In this document: positions 16,621-25,089 of the stretch, in pieces
How positions within the stretch are numbered: the first letter of the stretch is position 1
How the letters are laid out: every line of letters begins with the position of its first letter
Origin: Nitrososphaerales archaeon
GTDB lineage: Archaea > Thermoproteota > Nitrososphaeria > Nitrososphaerales > Gagatemarchaeaceae
Direction: 5' to 3'
Assembly: GCA_032906765.1 (NCBI GenBank)
Contig: JAJTZB010000002.1
Span: forward strand, 186,001-250,000
Length of the DNA stretch: 64,000 nt
The notes under the pieces: generated by a model
What the model saw: only the letters and a program-made list of their open reading frames with translations
Databases searched by the model: none
What the model was told of the DNA's origin: nothing
Translations under genes and position numbers: made by a program

Positions 16621-17886
16621 ATGCTGCTTACGCTGAGGCGCGTTGTGTTCCCCTCGATTCTAGCCCTGGCGCTCGCATTCGTGGTCCTGCTCTCGTTCAT
16701 TCCCGCCCCCACCATAGCACCGCAGGTGACCCCTATTCCGATCAAGCACGTGGTCGTCATGATGGTGGAGAACCACACCTTCGACAACCTCTTCGGGACT
16801 TTCCCGGGGGCGAACGGAGTGACCAACGACACGCCCGCGGCTAGGGCGAAGGTCTTCACGATGACGTCCTCGGCGCACGACCTCTGCCACACCGTGGCGT
16901 GTCTCACCGCTGACTACGACGGCGGTAGGATGGACGGATGGACCGACCCGGAGGCTTTCGGGACGTACGCCAGAGCGCCCATCTCGTACTTCTGGGACCT
17001 CGCACAGAACTACACGCTCCTTGACAATTACTTCAGCGGCTTTTTGGGGTCATCCCTCCCGAACCACATAGTGGCCATCGCCGGGTGGAACTACAACGAC
17101 ACCCGCAGCCAAAGCCACTACGACGGCCTGCCCCTTACCAAGACGATATTCGACCTCCTCAATGCGAAGAACGTTTCCTGGGCTTACTACACCGGATACT
17201 GCTGCATCTTCTCAGGATTCAACCCGCTCCCACTGTCACCGCACAACCTGCCTATGAAGTCTACCTTATTCTTCCTTGACGACCTAGCCAAGGGGGGTCT
17301 CCCTTCTGTCGCGTACGTGATGCCCCCTACCGACGAGCTCAGCGGGCACCCCCCATACAACATCACCACGGGCATGGAGTGGGTGAAGAGCATAATCACA
17401 GGAATCCAACGGAGCAGTTCCTGGAACTCGACGGCAATACTCCTGACCTGGGACGAGGGGGGCGGCTACTTCGACCACGTGGCACCCCCGAACGATACCT
17501 TCGGGTTCCGGGTGCCCATGATCGTGGTCTCTCCTTACGCCAGGCACGGCTTCGTCGACCATACCTTCGCCTCTCATGCCTCTATCCCCTCCTTTATCGA
17601 GAAGGTCTTCGGTCTCCCCTGCATGGCTACAGACTGCCATTCCTCGAACCTGATGGAGGCCTTCTCTTTCCAGCAAAGCGGGTCGTCGCCTCCGCCGACC
17701 GGCCAAGGCGCCGCTTCTGTCCCGGCGGCCTTATTGTTTGCACCCGCCTCGTCGGCTCCCCGCCCCCCGGGCCTTCCTTGCCCATCCCCCGCCCCCCTCC
17801 GGGCGGCTCGTCCCATCCTCCAGCCGCGGTTCGCAGCCGCCGGCCGAGCCCACAGTCAGTCTCTTTTGAGCGGCGCGTTAAGATAA
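16621..17886 (+). CDS. exported phosphoesterase / phospholipase C-acid phosphatase family
   Basis: 421 residues. An N-terminal hydrophobic segment (about 9-27) acts as signal or anchor. The family start motif [20 protein letters not shown] (44-63) binds metal and catalytic Thr/Ser. Further motifs are [26 protein letters not shown] (about 275-287) and [12 protein letters not shown] (about 298-309). The role is hydrolysis of phosphoesters outside the cell, for phosphate scavenging. From about residue 355 the protein becomes Pro/Ala/Ser-rich and then Arg-rich for 70 residues; this may be a wall-spanning linker or the result of a frameshift that removed a C-terminal anchor. Confidence 0.85.
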   Translation: MLLTLRRVVFPSILALALAFVVLLSFIPAPTIAPQVTPIPIKHVVVMMVENHTFDNLFGTFPGANGVTNDTPAARAKVFTMTSSAHDLCHTVACLTADYDGGRMDGWTDPEAFGTYARAPISYFWDLAQNYTLLDNYFSGFLGSSLPNHIVAIAGWNYNDTRSQSHYDGLPLTKTIFDLLNAKNVSWAYYTGYCCIFSGFNPLPLSPHNLPMKSTLFFLDDLAKGGLPSVAYVMPPTDELSGHPPYNITTGMEWVKSIITGIQRSSSWNSTAILLTWDEGGGYFDHVAPPNDTFGFRVPMIVVSPYARHGFVDHTFASHASIPSFIEKVFGLPCMATDCHSSNLMEAFSFQQSGSSPPPTGQGAASVPAALLFAPASSAPRPPGLPCPSPAPLRAARPILQPRFAAAGRAHSQSLLSGALR

Positions 17887-17930
17887 CTTGGCTCTGCTGG
17901 AGATAGTATCGGCCAGCTCAATCTTAACGC
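17875..17930 (+). repeat. 10-bp inverted repeat pair gcgttaagat / atcttaacgc (copy 1)
   Basis: Left arm 17875-17884 and perfect complement 17921-17930, 36 bases apart. It lies at the end of the phosphoesterase gene and directly before the transposase-like ATG. A very similar pair occurs at 23613-23671. It could be a terminator hairpin, transposon ends, or a small MITE. Confidence 0.6.
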
Positions 17931-18482
17931 ATGTACGAGGGAGAGGAAGGCGTCCCGGACGCTCTGGACCTTCTTATCGACTGGGCTGTCTCGAACCGTG
18001 CGTTCAAGAGGAACAAGGTTGGCGTAAAGAGCAAGGTTCTGGCCGCCGCGCTCGTGGCCTCAGGCGTTTCGTACCGGGAGGCCGCAGTCATGCTCGGTGG
18101 AATGTCGTTCATCGCCGTGAGGGACAGCTACCTAAGAATCGCCAGCCTCCTGCCCAAGGGGGAACGCAAACATAGGAGGTTCGTAGCGATCGACGAGTCT
18201 GTGATAAGGATAGGCGGCGGCCCATCCTACCTCTGGCTGGCAAGGGACGTGGATTCTGGCGAGACGATTTCATTCCGATGCTCCTTCTCGGGGTCGCCCG
18301 AGGACAGCGCGGCCTTCGCGGGCTCCGTCCTCGAGAATTGCAGCAACAGGCCTGCCGCGAGGCTGGGCAGGGGTGCTAACCGGCCCAAAGCACTGAAGAA
18401 CCTCGATTTCTACTTTCAGACTGAGGGTCCTTCGGGCGTCGTCCAGATGATCCAAAGGATCTTCGGCGTCGGGTCGCGGTAG
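17931..18482 (+). pseudogene. DDE transposase remnant (IS6-like)
   Basis: 183 residues. The N-terminal helical part (YREAAVMLGGMSFIAVRDSY) is followed by the first strand of an RNase-H-fold DDE domain: HRRFVAIDESVIRIGGGPSY, then LWLARDVDSGETISFRCSF. The first catalytic Asp (IDES) is present. The frame then loses family features after about residue 130 (CSNRPAARLGRGANRPKALK) and the second Asp and the Glu are missing, so the enzyme cannot be active. It is a decayed insertion sequence, or much less likely a domesticated fragment. Confidence 0.7.
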
Positions 18483-18625
18483 CTGCACCAAGCCCGGGTG
18501 AAGAGGAATTCGCAGCTGTGGTCCCCGGGAACTGCCAACAACCGACCACAGCTAAACCAGCGGCAGACATACTATCGACGTTGTTGTCAAGGTCGATGAG
18601 CCACGCCCGCGATAACCGACGCGAA

Positions 18626-18635
18626 TCTTTAACCC
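18626..18635 (+). promoter_or_regulatory. TATA-like box of the MFS gene
   Basis: tctttaaccc centred 28 bases before ATG 18658; favours this ATG over TTG 18646. Confidence 0.4.
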
Positions 18636-18657
18636 AAGAACTCATTTGCCATCAACC

Positions 18658-19875
18658 ATGGCCGAGACCAAAGTGCCACTGAGGGTCTCCCTTCTCGTCA
18701 TTTCATTTGTGCCCCTCTTCCTCGCCATCGGCCTGCTGCAAGTGGTAATCAGCGCTTGGCTGCCCACGGTCGGCTTCACCGCCGTGCAGGTCGGTCTCCT
18801 GATTACGATCCAAGGCATCTTCGCGATAGCGACCGCGATACCCCTCGGGATAGTCTCGGACGTGTACGGGAGGAAGTTGCTTCTAGTGTCTAGTGCGTTC
18901 GCTGGCACCTGCGGCCTTGTAGTTTTCGGCCTGACAACGAACTTCCTCCTCCTCGTCTTCGCAAGCGGCATTCTGGGCTACGCAGAGGGCGCATCTGTAA
19001 CCACATGGAACGCGCTTCTGGCTGACATGACGGACGCTAGCAACAGGAACAAGGTCTTCTCCCTCTCTTTCGTGATGATCACCATAGCTTCCGGGGTCGG
19101 CTTGGCCCTACCCGGAGCCTTTCCGTATCTTGAGGCCCTCCTTTCCGCCAGCAGCTACGAAGTCCACAGAGGCGCGCTCCTGGTGCTGGGCTCCACGAGC
19201 GTCGTTACGCCCGCCATGGCCTTCTTGCTTCTCAGGGGCCACAAGGAAACGCACAACCCAGCCCACAAGTGGGGCGGTCTGAAGAACGCGAGTACCCTCG
19301 CCAAGCTAGGTTTCGTCGGGAGCACGATCGGGTTCGGGGCCGGGTTCATCATTCCTCTCATCGGGACTTGGTTCCTCTACAGGTTCAACGTCGGCGACAG
19401 CTACAGCGGACCCGTGCTCGCGGTCTCGAGCATCCTGGTCGGCCTTGCTGCATTCGCCAGCCCAAGGCTAGCGGTCAGGTTCGGGCAGATGATGGCGATT
19501 ATGCTCGCTATGGGCTCGTCGATGGCGTTCATGCTCGCAATGGCATTCCTCCCCAACGTCTGGGTCGCGGCCGCGTTCTATATCGTTAGGTCGGGCCTGA
19601 TGAACATGGCCAGCCCTCTGCTTGATTCGTTCTCGATGAGCATCTTCCCTGCGGAACAGAGGGGGCTCGTGAGTGGGCTCACGAACATTATGTTCAGGCT
19701 GCCCAACAGCGTCAGCACATACTTCGGCGGATACATCCTCGGAGTCGGGCTCTTGCAGTTGCCGTTCTTCATCGCAAGCGCGCTGTACGTGGTCGGGATT
19801 GTGGGGTTCTTCGTCTTCTTCATTGCCGGGAAGGGGGAAGTCGCATCGACGTCGATATCAACGTCGATGTCGTAG
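18658..19875 (+). CDS. major facilitator superfamily transporter
   Basis: 405 residues, 12 hydrophobic segments. The MFS signature loop between helices 2 and 3 is clear (GIVSDVYGRKLLLVSS, Asp and Arg conserved), and a second copy occurs before helix 9 (SPRLAVRFG). WNALLADMTDASNRNKVFS around residue 120 is typical of drug- or sugar-exporting MFS groups. The last residues form a Thr-Ser-Ile/Met repeat (TSISTSMS) encoded by repeated cgacgtcgat units. Substrate unknown. Confidence 0.88.
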   Translation: MAETKVPLRVSLLVISFVPLFLAIGLLQVVISAWLPTVGFTAVQVGLLITIQGIFAIATAIPLGIVSDVYGRKLLLVSSAFAGTCGLVVFGLTTNFLLLVFASGILGYAEGASVTTWNALLADMTDASNRNKVFSLSFVMITIASGVGLALPGAFPYLEALLSASSYEVHRGALLVLGSTSVVTPAMAFLLLRGHKETHNPAHKWGGLKNASTLAKLGFVGSTIGFGAGFIIPLIGTWFLYRFNVGDSYSGPVLAVSSILVGLAAFASPRLAVRFGQMMAIMLAMGSSMAFMLAMAFLPNVWVAAAFYIVRSGLMNMASPLLDSFSMSIFPAEQRGLVSGLTNIMFRLPNSVSTYFGGYILGVGLLQLPFFIASALYVVGIVGFFVFFIAGKGEVASTSISTSMS

Positions 19876-19923
19876 AGCGGGTCTGTATTACCCGATATTC
19901 AACTGAGTATAACCTTATGGATA

Positions 19924-19933
19924 ACATTTATTA
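19924..19933 (+). promoter_or_regulatory. TATA box of the second vapBC operon
   Basis: acatttatta centred 28 bases before GTG 19957; fits a leaderless mRNA. Confidence 0.5.
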
Positions 19934-19956
19934 GGCAGGGGTTTCCCTCCGTCCTT

Positions 19957-20157
19957 GTGACCAAGACGCTTACCAAGGCTCGCCGGATAGGAGGGTCGAT
20001 CATGGTGAGAATTCCGAAGGAAGCTGTGGAACAGGAGGAGATCCTAGAAGGCGAACTCCTAGAAGTTGAGGTTCGGAAAGCAAGGAGGAGCTGGTTTGGC
20101 GCTTTCCCGGGCATCGGACCTTTCACGCATGAGGACGAGCTGGACACGCATGAATAA
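19957..20157 (+). CDS. vapB: AbrB-type antitoxin (VapB)
   Basis: 66 residues from GTG 19957. The DNA-binding hairpin is TKARRIGGSIMVRIPKEAVE followed by EILEGELLEVEVRKARR. The C-terminal FGAFPGIGPFTHEDELDTH is the usual peptide that wraps the PIN toxin. It overlaps the toxin gene by 8 bases. Confidence 0.87.
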   Translation: MTKTLTKARRIGGSIMVRIPKEAVEQEEILEGELLEVEVRKARRSWFGAFPGIGPFTHEDELDTHE

Positions 20158-20536
20158 GCTTGTGCTTGACGCCTGGGCATGGGTCGAGTACTTGGACGGA
20201 ACCAAGGCCGGGGGGAGGGTCAGGGAAATGATCGAGGGGAACGCAGAGGTTTGGACCAGCCTGATTACGCTGTCGGAGGTGGTTTCAAGGGCGGGAAGGT
20301 CGGGAAAGGACGGCCGCGTTGCGGCAAGCGCCATCACCACACTCTCAAGAGTCGGGATTCCAGGCCTCGAGGACGCTACTCAGACTGGGCTCCTCCACTC
20401 CCAGCTGAAGCCTCGCCGACCGAACTTCAGTCTCGCTGATTCATACGTACTTCAGCTTGCGAAGAAACTTGGAGCGAAGGTTCTGACGGGTGACCCCGAC
20501 TTCAAGGGAATCAAGGAAGCAGAGATTCTGTCCTAG
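20150..20536 (+). CDS. vapC: PIN-domain ribonuclease toxin (VapC)
   Basis: 128 residues from ATG 20150. PIN acidic residues: LVLDAWAWVEY (first Asp and Glu), SLITLSEVV (Glu), SLADSYVLQLAKK (Asp) and VLTGDPDF (Asp). It should be an RNase toxin held by the preceding antitoxin. The pair differs in sequence from the pair at 7.3-8.0 kb, so this is not a recent duplication. Confidence 0.88.
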   Translation: MNKLVLDAWAWVEYLDGTKAGGRVREMIEGNAEVWTSLITLSEVVSRAGRSGKDGRVAASAITTLSRVGIPGLEDATQTGLLHSQLKPRRPNFSLADSYVLQLAKKLGAKVLTGDPDFKGIKEAEILS

Positions 20537-20692
20537 CGCCGCGGGTGCGTTCGCTACCATGCTCAGATTCCATCGTCCGCCCCGGATGAGCTGCTGGTGC
20601 TATTTCATGGGGCGAAGTCGTCAATATTGGAAATACGCCTGATTTCCTTGATCTAAAGGGAGCGTCCAAGTACCTCTGGCCGATGCACCTTC

Positions 20693-20932
20693 ATGAAGGC
20701 AGGAAAGGAAAGAAAGGCAGAGCTGTGCGTGAAGATAGACGAGGACCTGCGGGTCAAGATGATAAGGCTCCGCATACGACCCGGTGCCATAGTCAACAAG
20801 GCGCTGGAACGTGAAGTGAAGAGGGTTGAGCAAGCACTGGAGCTCGGGGAGTTGCAGGCGAAGGACCCCAGGCTCACGATGGACGACCTCAAGTCGCGGT
20901 CCGCCAGGACAAGGCGCCTTAGAGGGCTGTAG
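20693..20932 (+). CDS. small basic helical protein, orphan antitoxin-like
   Basis: 79 residues, strongly charged: KAELCVKIDEDLRVKMIRLR then a helix VNKALEREVKRVEQALELGE. The start resembles a ribbon-helix-helix strand (VKIDEDLRVKM) followed by helices, as in small antitoxins or DNA-binding repressors. No toxin gene follows. It may be a leftover of a toxin-antitoxin pair. Confidence 0.5.
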   Translation: MKAGKERKAELCVKIDEDLRVKMIRLRIRPGAIVNKALEREVKRVEQALELGELQAKDPRLTMDDLKSRSARTRRLRGL

Positions 20933-21412
20933 ACCACTTCGGAAGGCCATGTTGGGCCCCGCGACCCCATGGTATAGCAGCCCAGGAGGCACCCAGCCCA
21001 GGCGTTCGGCGAGCGTGGACTAATTGGCCCGTTTTCACTGGAACCGGGCACTCTCTGCCGTTCCCTCCAAGGGACACGAGCTGCGTTCGAAAAGTACCCC
21101 TTCTTGGACATCACCATTGTTTGGTCCCACGGGCTGTCTGGTTACCCTGCAGGATACACTATACGTTTAGACCAGAGGGATACCTTCTGGACCCTACAGG
21201 GGAACTGCTAGCGGGTGGGCGAATGGGCCAGAGGGGGCTTTTTCTCCGCTGGGGCAGTCCGACCGCTCTACCCCGCTTGGCCGCGGCCCCCTTCGACCTT
21301 GACGAGCATGACCGGGAATACGAAGGCTATTGCGGTCAGGCTGCCGAGCAAGGATAGGTTTCGACTTCCAGGGGCTCCCTGCCCGAGTTCGAGGTCCCCG
21401 AAGGCAAGGCGT
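20933..21412 (+). other. gene-poor stretch of about 480 bp
   Basis: No convincing gene. Several short frames exist on both strands, but they have atypical composition and no motif. No tRNA-like cloverleaf or strong terminator was recognised. Confidence 0.4.
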
Positions 21413-21823
21413 ATGAAAGGCACAACCGAAGCACCAACAGTGATAGTGATAGACTGCTCGGAGCTGACAGCCAACGAGAAGCTGGTGCTCGCATCAAAGA
21501 TATCGGAAAGGCTGGCGGGCTCCGCGCTCGCTCTCTCGAGGGGGGACGACCTCGTGGTGGACCAGCTCAATGACGGGGAGCTCGAGCCAGACGCGGTCCT
21601 CTCGATCGTAAAGGAATTCATTTCGAAGGCCGAGGGTCCTGGCTACTCGCTGGAGCAGGTCAAAGGCCGGATAGTGGTTCATTCGCCGAAGCCGGCAGAT
21701 AGGCGTTCGAAGAGGAAGAACCAGTTGCCACCGAACTTGAAGCAGTGCCCGTTCTGCCCGTTCATCACGCCCTACGACGAGGCGTACACCGTTCACCTCC
21801 GGGCCCACCTGTTCGGGGCCTAG
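21413..21823 (+). CDS. C2H2 zinc-finger protein
   Basis: 136 residues from ATG 21413. The N-terminal ~85 residues are an alpha/beta part (VIVIDCSELTANEKLVLASK). A basic linker (RRSKRKNQLPP) leads into one classical C2H2 finger at the very end, C-x2-C-x12-H-x3-H (QCPFCPFITPYDEAYTVHLR). Single-finger proteins of this size are common in Thaumarchaeota and may bind DNA or RNA. The protein-like region upstream to 21215 has biased composition and is not included. Confidence 0.75.
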   Translation: MKGTTEAPTVIVIDCSELTANEKLVLASKISERLAGSALALSRGDDLVVDQLNDGELEPDAVLSIVKEFISKAEGPGYSLEQVKGRIVVHSPKPADRRSKRKNQLPPNLKQCPFCPFITPYDEAYTVHLRAHLFGA

Positions 21824-21908
21824 GGACTCGAGCTTGATATCAAGCTCGATGCTAGCGGTGGGACAAGCAACCTAATTATCCGACTTCGCGAACTAGAGCG
21901 CACGCCCA

Positions 21909-22334
21909 ATGCCCCCGAAGAGCATCAAGCTGTACTGGAACGAGAAGAACGTCAACTCAGGAGACGTCCTCAAGGTTCTCTTTGGGGACAGAAAGGACAC
22001 ATTGGCTGCCGCAAGGCTTCTGATAACCAGGATGAAGGCCAACCAGAACCTTGCCATGACGAAGAGGGAGCTCCGCTTCTTCGCCAAGGAGCTACAGTCC
22101 GGGAAGAGCGGCGTGAAGTACAGCTACCACAACTTCTACACGAAGCTGCTCAGGAAGCTGCTCGACCTTGGCTTCATTGACAGGAACGTCCTGATCTGGG
22201 ACGCCAAGAGGAGGAAGACAGCCGCTGTCTATCAGCTCCGCCTCCAAGCAATCTCCGAGAGACCCCCGCAGGGTGGTTTCGTCAAGCAGACATGGCAGCT
22301 AGCAAGGGGCTGGAACGAGCTCGTCGCGAAGTAA
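21909..22334 (+). CDS. hypothetical basic protein, winged-helix-like
   Basis: 141 residues. Rich in Lys/Arg and helices, with KELRFFAKELQSGKSGVKYS and NFYTKLLRKLLDLGFIDRNV, which read like the recognition helix and wing of a winged-helix domain (a predicted L-G-F-I turn). The likely role is DNA binding. ATG 21909; no named family. Confidence 0.6.
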   Translation: MPPKSIKLYWNEKNVNSGDVLKVLFGDRKDTLAAARLLITRMKANQNLAMTKRELRFFAKELQSGKSGVKYSYHNFYTKLLRKLLDLGFIDRNVLIWDAKRRKTAAVYQLRLQAISERPPQGGFVKQTWQLARGWNELVAK

Positions 22335-22337
22335 AGG

Positions 22338-22670
22338 CTAGAGGATATTCCTCGACTTGAAGGCGCCTATGATCAGAGCCACGCCGACAATGATCAACAG
22401 CGCTGGAAGGAAGGGTACGCCAATTCCGAAGAAGACTACAGGCGCGTAGATTACTGTCAGGAGTGCGCCCAAGCCGATTGTTAACACGCTGAGCTTCAGG
22501 CGCAGCGCAGACCTGACGAAGTTGAGGGCCAGGAGGAGAAGGCCTGTCCCGAGAGCGAAGAGCGGAGCGTTGACGGCTGCTATCGGATTCCCTCCCAGCG
22601 TTGCGAGGAGAACTCCGAACCATATCAGGAAGACACCCCAAAAGACGTTCGTCAGCGTCTCGTTGTGCAA
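22338..22670 (-). CDS. small four-helix membrane protein
   Basis: 110 residues, four hydrophobic segments (about 8-26, 29-49, 58-78 and 82-102) with few charges. No recognised family. It converges on the gene at 21909-22334 with a 3-base gap between stops, and lies downstream of uppP on the same strand. Confidence 0.6.
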   Translation of the reverse strand: MHNETLTNVFWGVFLIWFGVLLATLGGNPIAAVNAPLFALGTGLLLLALNFVRSALRLKLSVLTIGLGALLTVIYAPVVFFGIGVPFLPALLIIVGVALIIGAFKSRNIL

Positions 22671-22712
22671 TCCGAGAAGTTGGGCCGGGCCGTCTTAAAA
22701 CGCTTCGCGGCC

Positions 22713-23522
22713 TCAGGCCGTTCCCACGGCCGCAAGCATCCCTATCACCAGGGCGATCAGCCCAATCGCCAGCGTCACCACATAGATGTTGTTCCGCTTT
22801 GCGAACCTGAGCAGAAGCGAGATGACGAGGAGCCCAACCACGAGTGCCGTCACAGCGGCCACTGCCACTCCGGCCGGGTCGACCACGGCCAGAGCCGTCG
22901 CAATCTCTCCTCTGCTGAAGAGGAGTGTTGTGGCAAGACCTCCTAGGGCTGCAGGAATGTATGCGAGATAGGACAGCCTGAACGCGTCCTTCGGGTCCAC
23001 GCCCATGAAGAGCATTGTCGAGACCGTCATGCCCGAGCGCGAGACGCCGGGCAGCGCGGATAGCCCCTGCGCCAAGCCGATCGCTACGTAGTGCTTCAAC
23101 TTCATTTCGGGGAGACCGCCGATGCGGGGCGGCAGCCGCGAGTATCTGATGTAAATGGCGTCTACGACGAGGAAAACGCCCAGCACCGCCATCGGTATCC
23201 CGAGGTTGTACGCGTTCTGTAGGAGCCTCTCGCTGAGCAGGTAGAGGGGCACCCCTACCGCACCAGTGACAAGAGTGACAACGACGAGGTACGCGAGCAG
23301 TTTCCTGTCACGCAGCAGCAGAAGGATATCCTTCCTGAAGTAGATCACTGCGGAACCGATTGAGCCCACCTCCATGAAGAGCCCGAAGACGAAGGCGACA
23401 CTAACGGGGAGAGAGTAGAGATAACTCGAGACCAATAGGACCTGAGTCTTGCTGCTTACCGGGAGCCACTCGCTGACGCCCTGGACCAGTCCGATGAGAA
23501 TGGTGTAGAGCAGGTTGGACAA
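22713..23522 (-). CDS. uppP: undecaprenyl-diphosphatase-type membrane phosphatase (BacA/UppP)
   Basis: About 269 residues from TTG 23522, a length normal for the family. An upstream ATG at 23657 would add a nonspecific Ala/Arg lead-in and overlap the inverted repeat. Motif 1 is QGVSEWLPVSSKTQ (about 14-27), motif 2 is LPGVSRSGMTVSTML. Seven to eight membrane helices. In archaea it should dephosphorylate a polyprenyl (dolichyl-type) diphosphate to recycle the lipid carrier for glycosylation. Motif 1 has Gln where bacterial enzymes have His. Confidence 0.9.
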   Translation of the reverse strand: MSNLLYTILIGLVQGVSEWLPVSSKTQVLLVSSYLYSLPVSVAFVFGLFMEVGSIGSAVIYFRKDILLLLRDRKLLAYLVVVTLVTGAVGVPLYLLSERLLQNAYNLGIPMAVLGVFLVVDAIYIRYSRLPPRIGGLPEMKLKHYVAIGLAQGLSALPGVSRSGMTVSTMLFMGVDPKDAFRLSYLAYIPAALGGLATTLLFSRGEIATALAVVDPAGVAVAAVTALVVGLLVISLLLRFAKRNNIYVVTLAIGLIALVIGMLAAVGTA

Positions 23523-23836
23523 TGACGGCGAGCATTCGCTCAGCCTACATAAGAGCTTGGCAGCCCAAGCGCCTAGACGGAGCCCTGTCGCGCGCCCCTT
23601 GGGGACTAAAATCGTGTTAAGATGGCCCCCGACCGATGCAGCGCCAAGCGCCTGCACGTTATCTTAACACGACCAACTCCGGTCATCCCTAGACACGTCC
23701 GCCGAGCCAGGGTAAGCCGTGCCAGGGAAAGATTCCCCGGGGGAAAGGAGCCGAACGGATACGAGGGGAAAAGGCGGAGAGCAGCCGGGTAGCAACGCAT
23801 ATAATCAGAAGGAGGCTCCGTCGAGCTCAGGCCCCA
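23523..23836 (+). other. intergenic region between uppP and pgk, about 314 bp
   Basis: Contains the second inverted-repeat pair (23613-23671), then a purine-rich stretch (23700-23800) without a credible reading frame, then a TATA-like gcatataatc at 23797-23806, 35 bases before the pgk ATG. The purine-rich part could be an RNA gene, but no known RNA family was recognised. Confidence 0.45.
23613..23671 (+). repeat. 11-bp inverted repeat pair cgtgttaagat / atcttaacacg (copy 2)
   Basis: Left arm 23613-23623, right arm 23661-23671, perfect complements 37 bases apart. With copy 1 at 17875-17930 it shares the core gttaagat, nearly the same spacing, and on one arm the longer gttaagataac. Confidence 0.65.
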
Positions 23837-25063
23837 ATGCCCACCAAGATGCTGACGCTCGAAGACCTGGAGCTTCGGGACAAGCGCGTCTTCCTGAGGG
23901 TCGACATTAACACCCCAATCCACCCCGACACGGGCAAACTGATCGAACAGGCTAGGCTGGAAGAGGCCTCAATGACCATCCGGGACCTCGCAGAGTCCAA
24001 GGTTGTTGTCGCCTCCCACCAAGGGAGGGTCGGCAGGTCGGACTACGTCGGTTTGGCGCCGCACGCCCGAGTCCTGCAGTCGATCCTGGGGAAAACCGTC
24101 AAGTTCGCTGACGACGTCTTCGGTCCTGCCGCGCTGGAGAGCATCGACTCGCTCAAGAGCGGCGAGGTGCTCCTCCTCGACAATCTCAGGTTCACGGCAG
24201 AGGAGAACCAAGAGTACAAGCCGAGCGAGGCGGAGAAGACCATTCTGGTCTCCAGGCTGAAGCCGCACCTCGACGCCTGCGTCCTCGACGCGTTTTCGAC
24301 TGCCCACAGGGCCTCGCCAACGATAGTCGGCTTCGCCGGCCTGCTGCCCACCTGCGCGGGCAGGGTCGTCGCGAAGGAGCTTCGCACGCTGGACATAATC
24401 TCGTCTGTAGAGAAGGGGCCGTACGTCACGGTCCTCGGCGGCGCCAAGGTTGGCGACCGGCTGGAGGCTATCGACGCCCTGATAGCGAACGGCAGGGCTG
24501 ACAAGGTGCTTTTGTGCGGGCTGGTAGGGATGGTCTTCCTCAAGGCGGCTGGGAAGTACAAGGGAGACCTCGGGATAGACAACGAGCAGAAGCTCGTCGC
24601 GAGGGCGAAGCAGCTCCTCGACGATGAGCCGGGGAGGTACGGGCTACCGACAGACCTGGGGGCGCAGGTTGACGGGAGCAGGAAGGAAGTGGCCGTCTCC
24701 GACCTGAAGGGACAGGAGCAGATAATGGACATAGGAGAGAAGACGGTTGAGCACTACGCCAGGTTCATCAAGGGAGCGGGGACGGTCTTCATGAGCGGGC
24801 CCCCTGGCGCGTTCGAATGGGAGGAGTTCAGCTCGGGGACGGAGAGCCTGCTCATGGCGATGGCGTCGTCGCTGGGGACAACGATCATCAGCGGAGGGCA
24901 CCTGTCGTCTGCTCTCCAGAAATACGGTATCCGCGACCAGATTGACCACAGGAGCACAGCGGGCGGTGCGCTGGTCCAATACCTGGCGGGGAAGCGGCTG
25001 CCTTTGATCGATGCCCTGGAGCGGGCGGCGGAGAAGTGGGGCAAGCAGGCGGGGAAGTCTTAA
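23837..25063 (+). CDS. pgk: phosphoglycerate kinase
   Basis: 408 residues. The N-terminal substrate motif VFLRVDINTPI (18-28), the substrate His/Arg in ASHQGRVGR, the DNLRFTAEEN motif, AFSTAHRASPT, and the C-terminal nucleotide-binding GPPGAFEWEEF followed by IISGGHLSSAL are all present. It catalyses the reversible phosphoryl transfer between 3-phosphoglycerate and 1,3-bisphosphoglycerate with ATP. It is directly followed by gap in the same direction, with gap starting 26 bases after its stop, so the two enzymes of the same pathway step are co-transcribed. Archaeal-type length. Confidence 0.97.
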   Translation: MPTKMLTLEDLELRDKRVFLRVDINTPIHPDTGKLIEQARLEEASMTIRDLAESKVVVASHQGRVGRSDYVGLAPHARVLQSILGKTVKFADDVFGPAALESIDSLKSGEVLLLDNLRFTAEENQEYKPSEAEKTILVSRLKPHLDACVLDAFSTAHRASPTIVGFAGLLPTCAGRVVAKELRTLDIISSVEKGPYVTVLGGAKVGDRLEAIDALIANGRADKVLLCGLVGMVFLKAAGKYKGDLGIDNEQKLVARAKQLLDDEPGRYGLPTDLGAQVDGSRKEVAVSDLKGQEQIMDIGEKTVEHYARFIKGAGTVFMSGPPGAFEWEEFSSGTESLLMAMASSLGTTIISGGHLSSALQKYGIRDQIDHRSTAGGALVQYLAGKRLPLIDALERAAEKWGKQAGKS

Positions 25064-25089
25064 TTGGCCTTGACAGGAGAAAGAGAGGC

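Noticed and set aside
20933-21120. Possible tRNA-like stems
   Set aside because: Short GC stems exist, but no T-arm consensus or cloverleaf could be built.
21215-21412. Upstream extension of the C2H2 protein
   Set aside because: The added 66 residues have Arg/Pro/Ser bias and no family features; ATG 21413 gives a clean protein.
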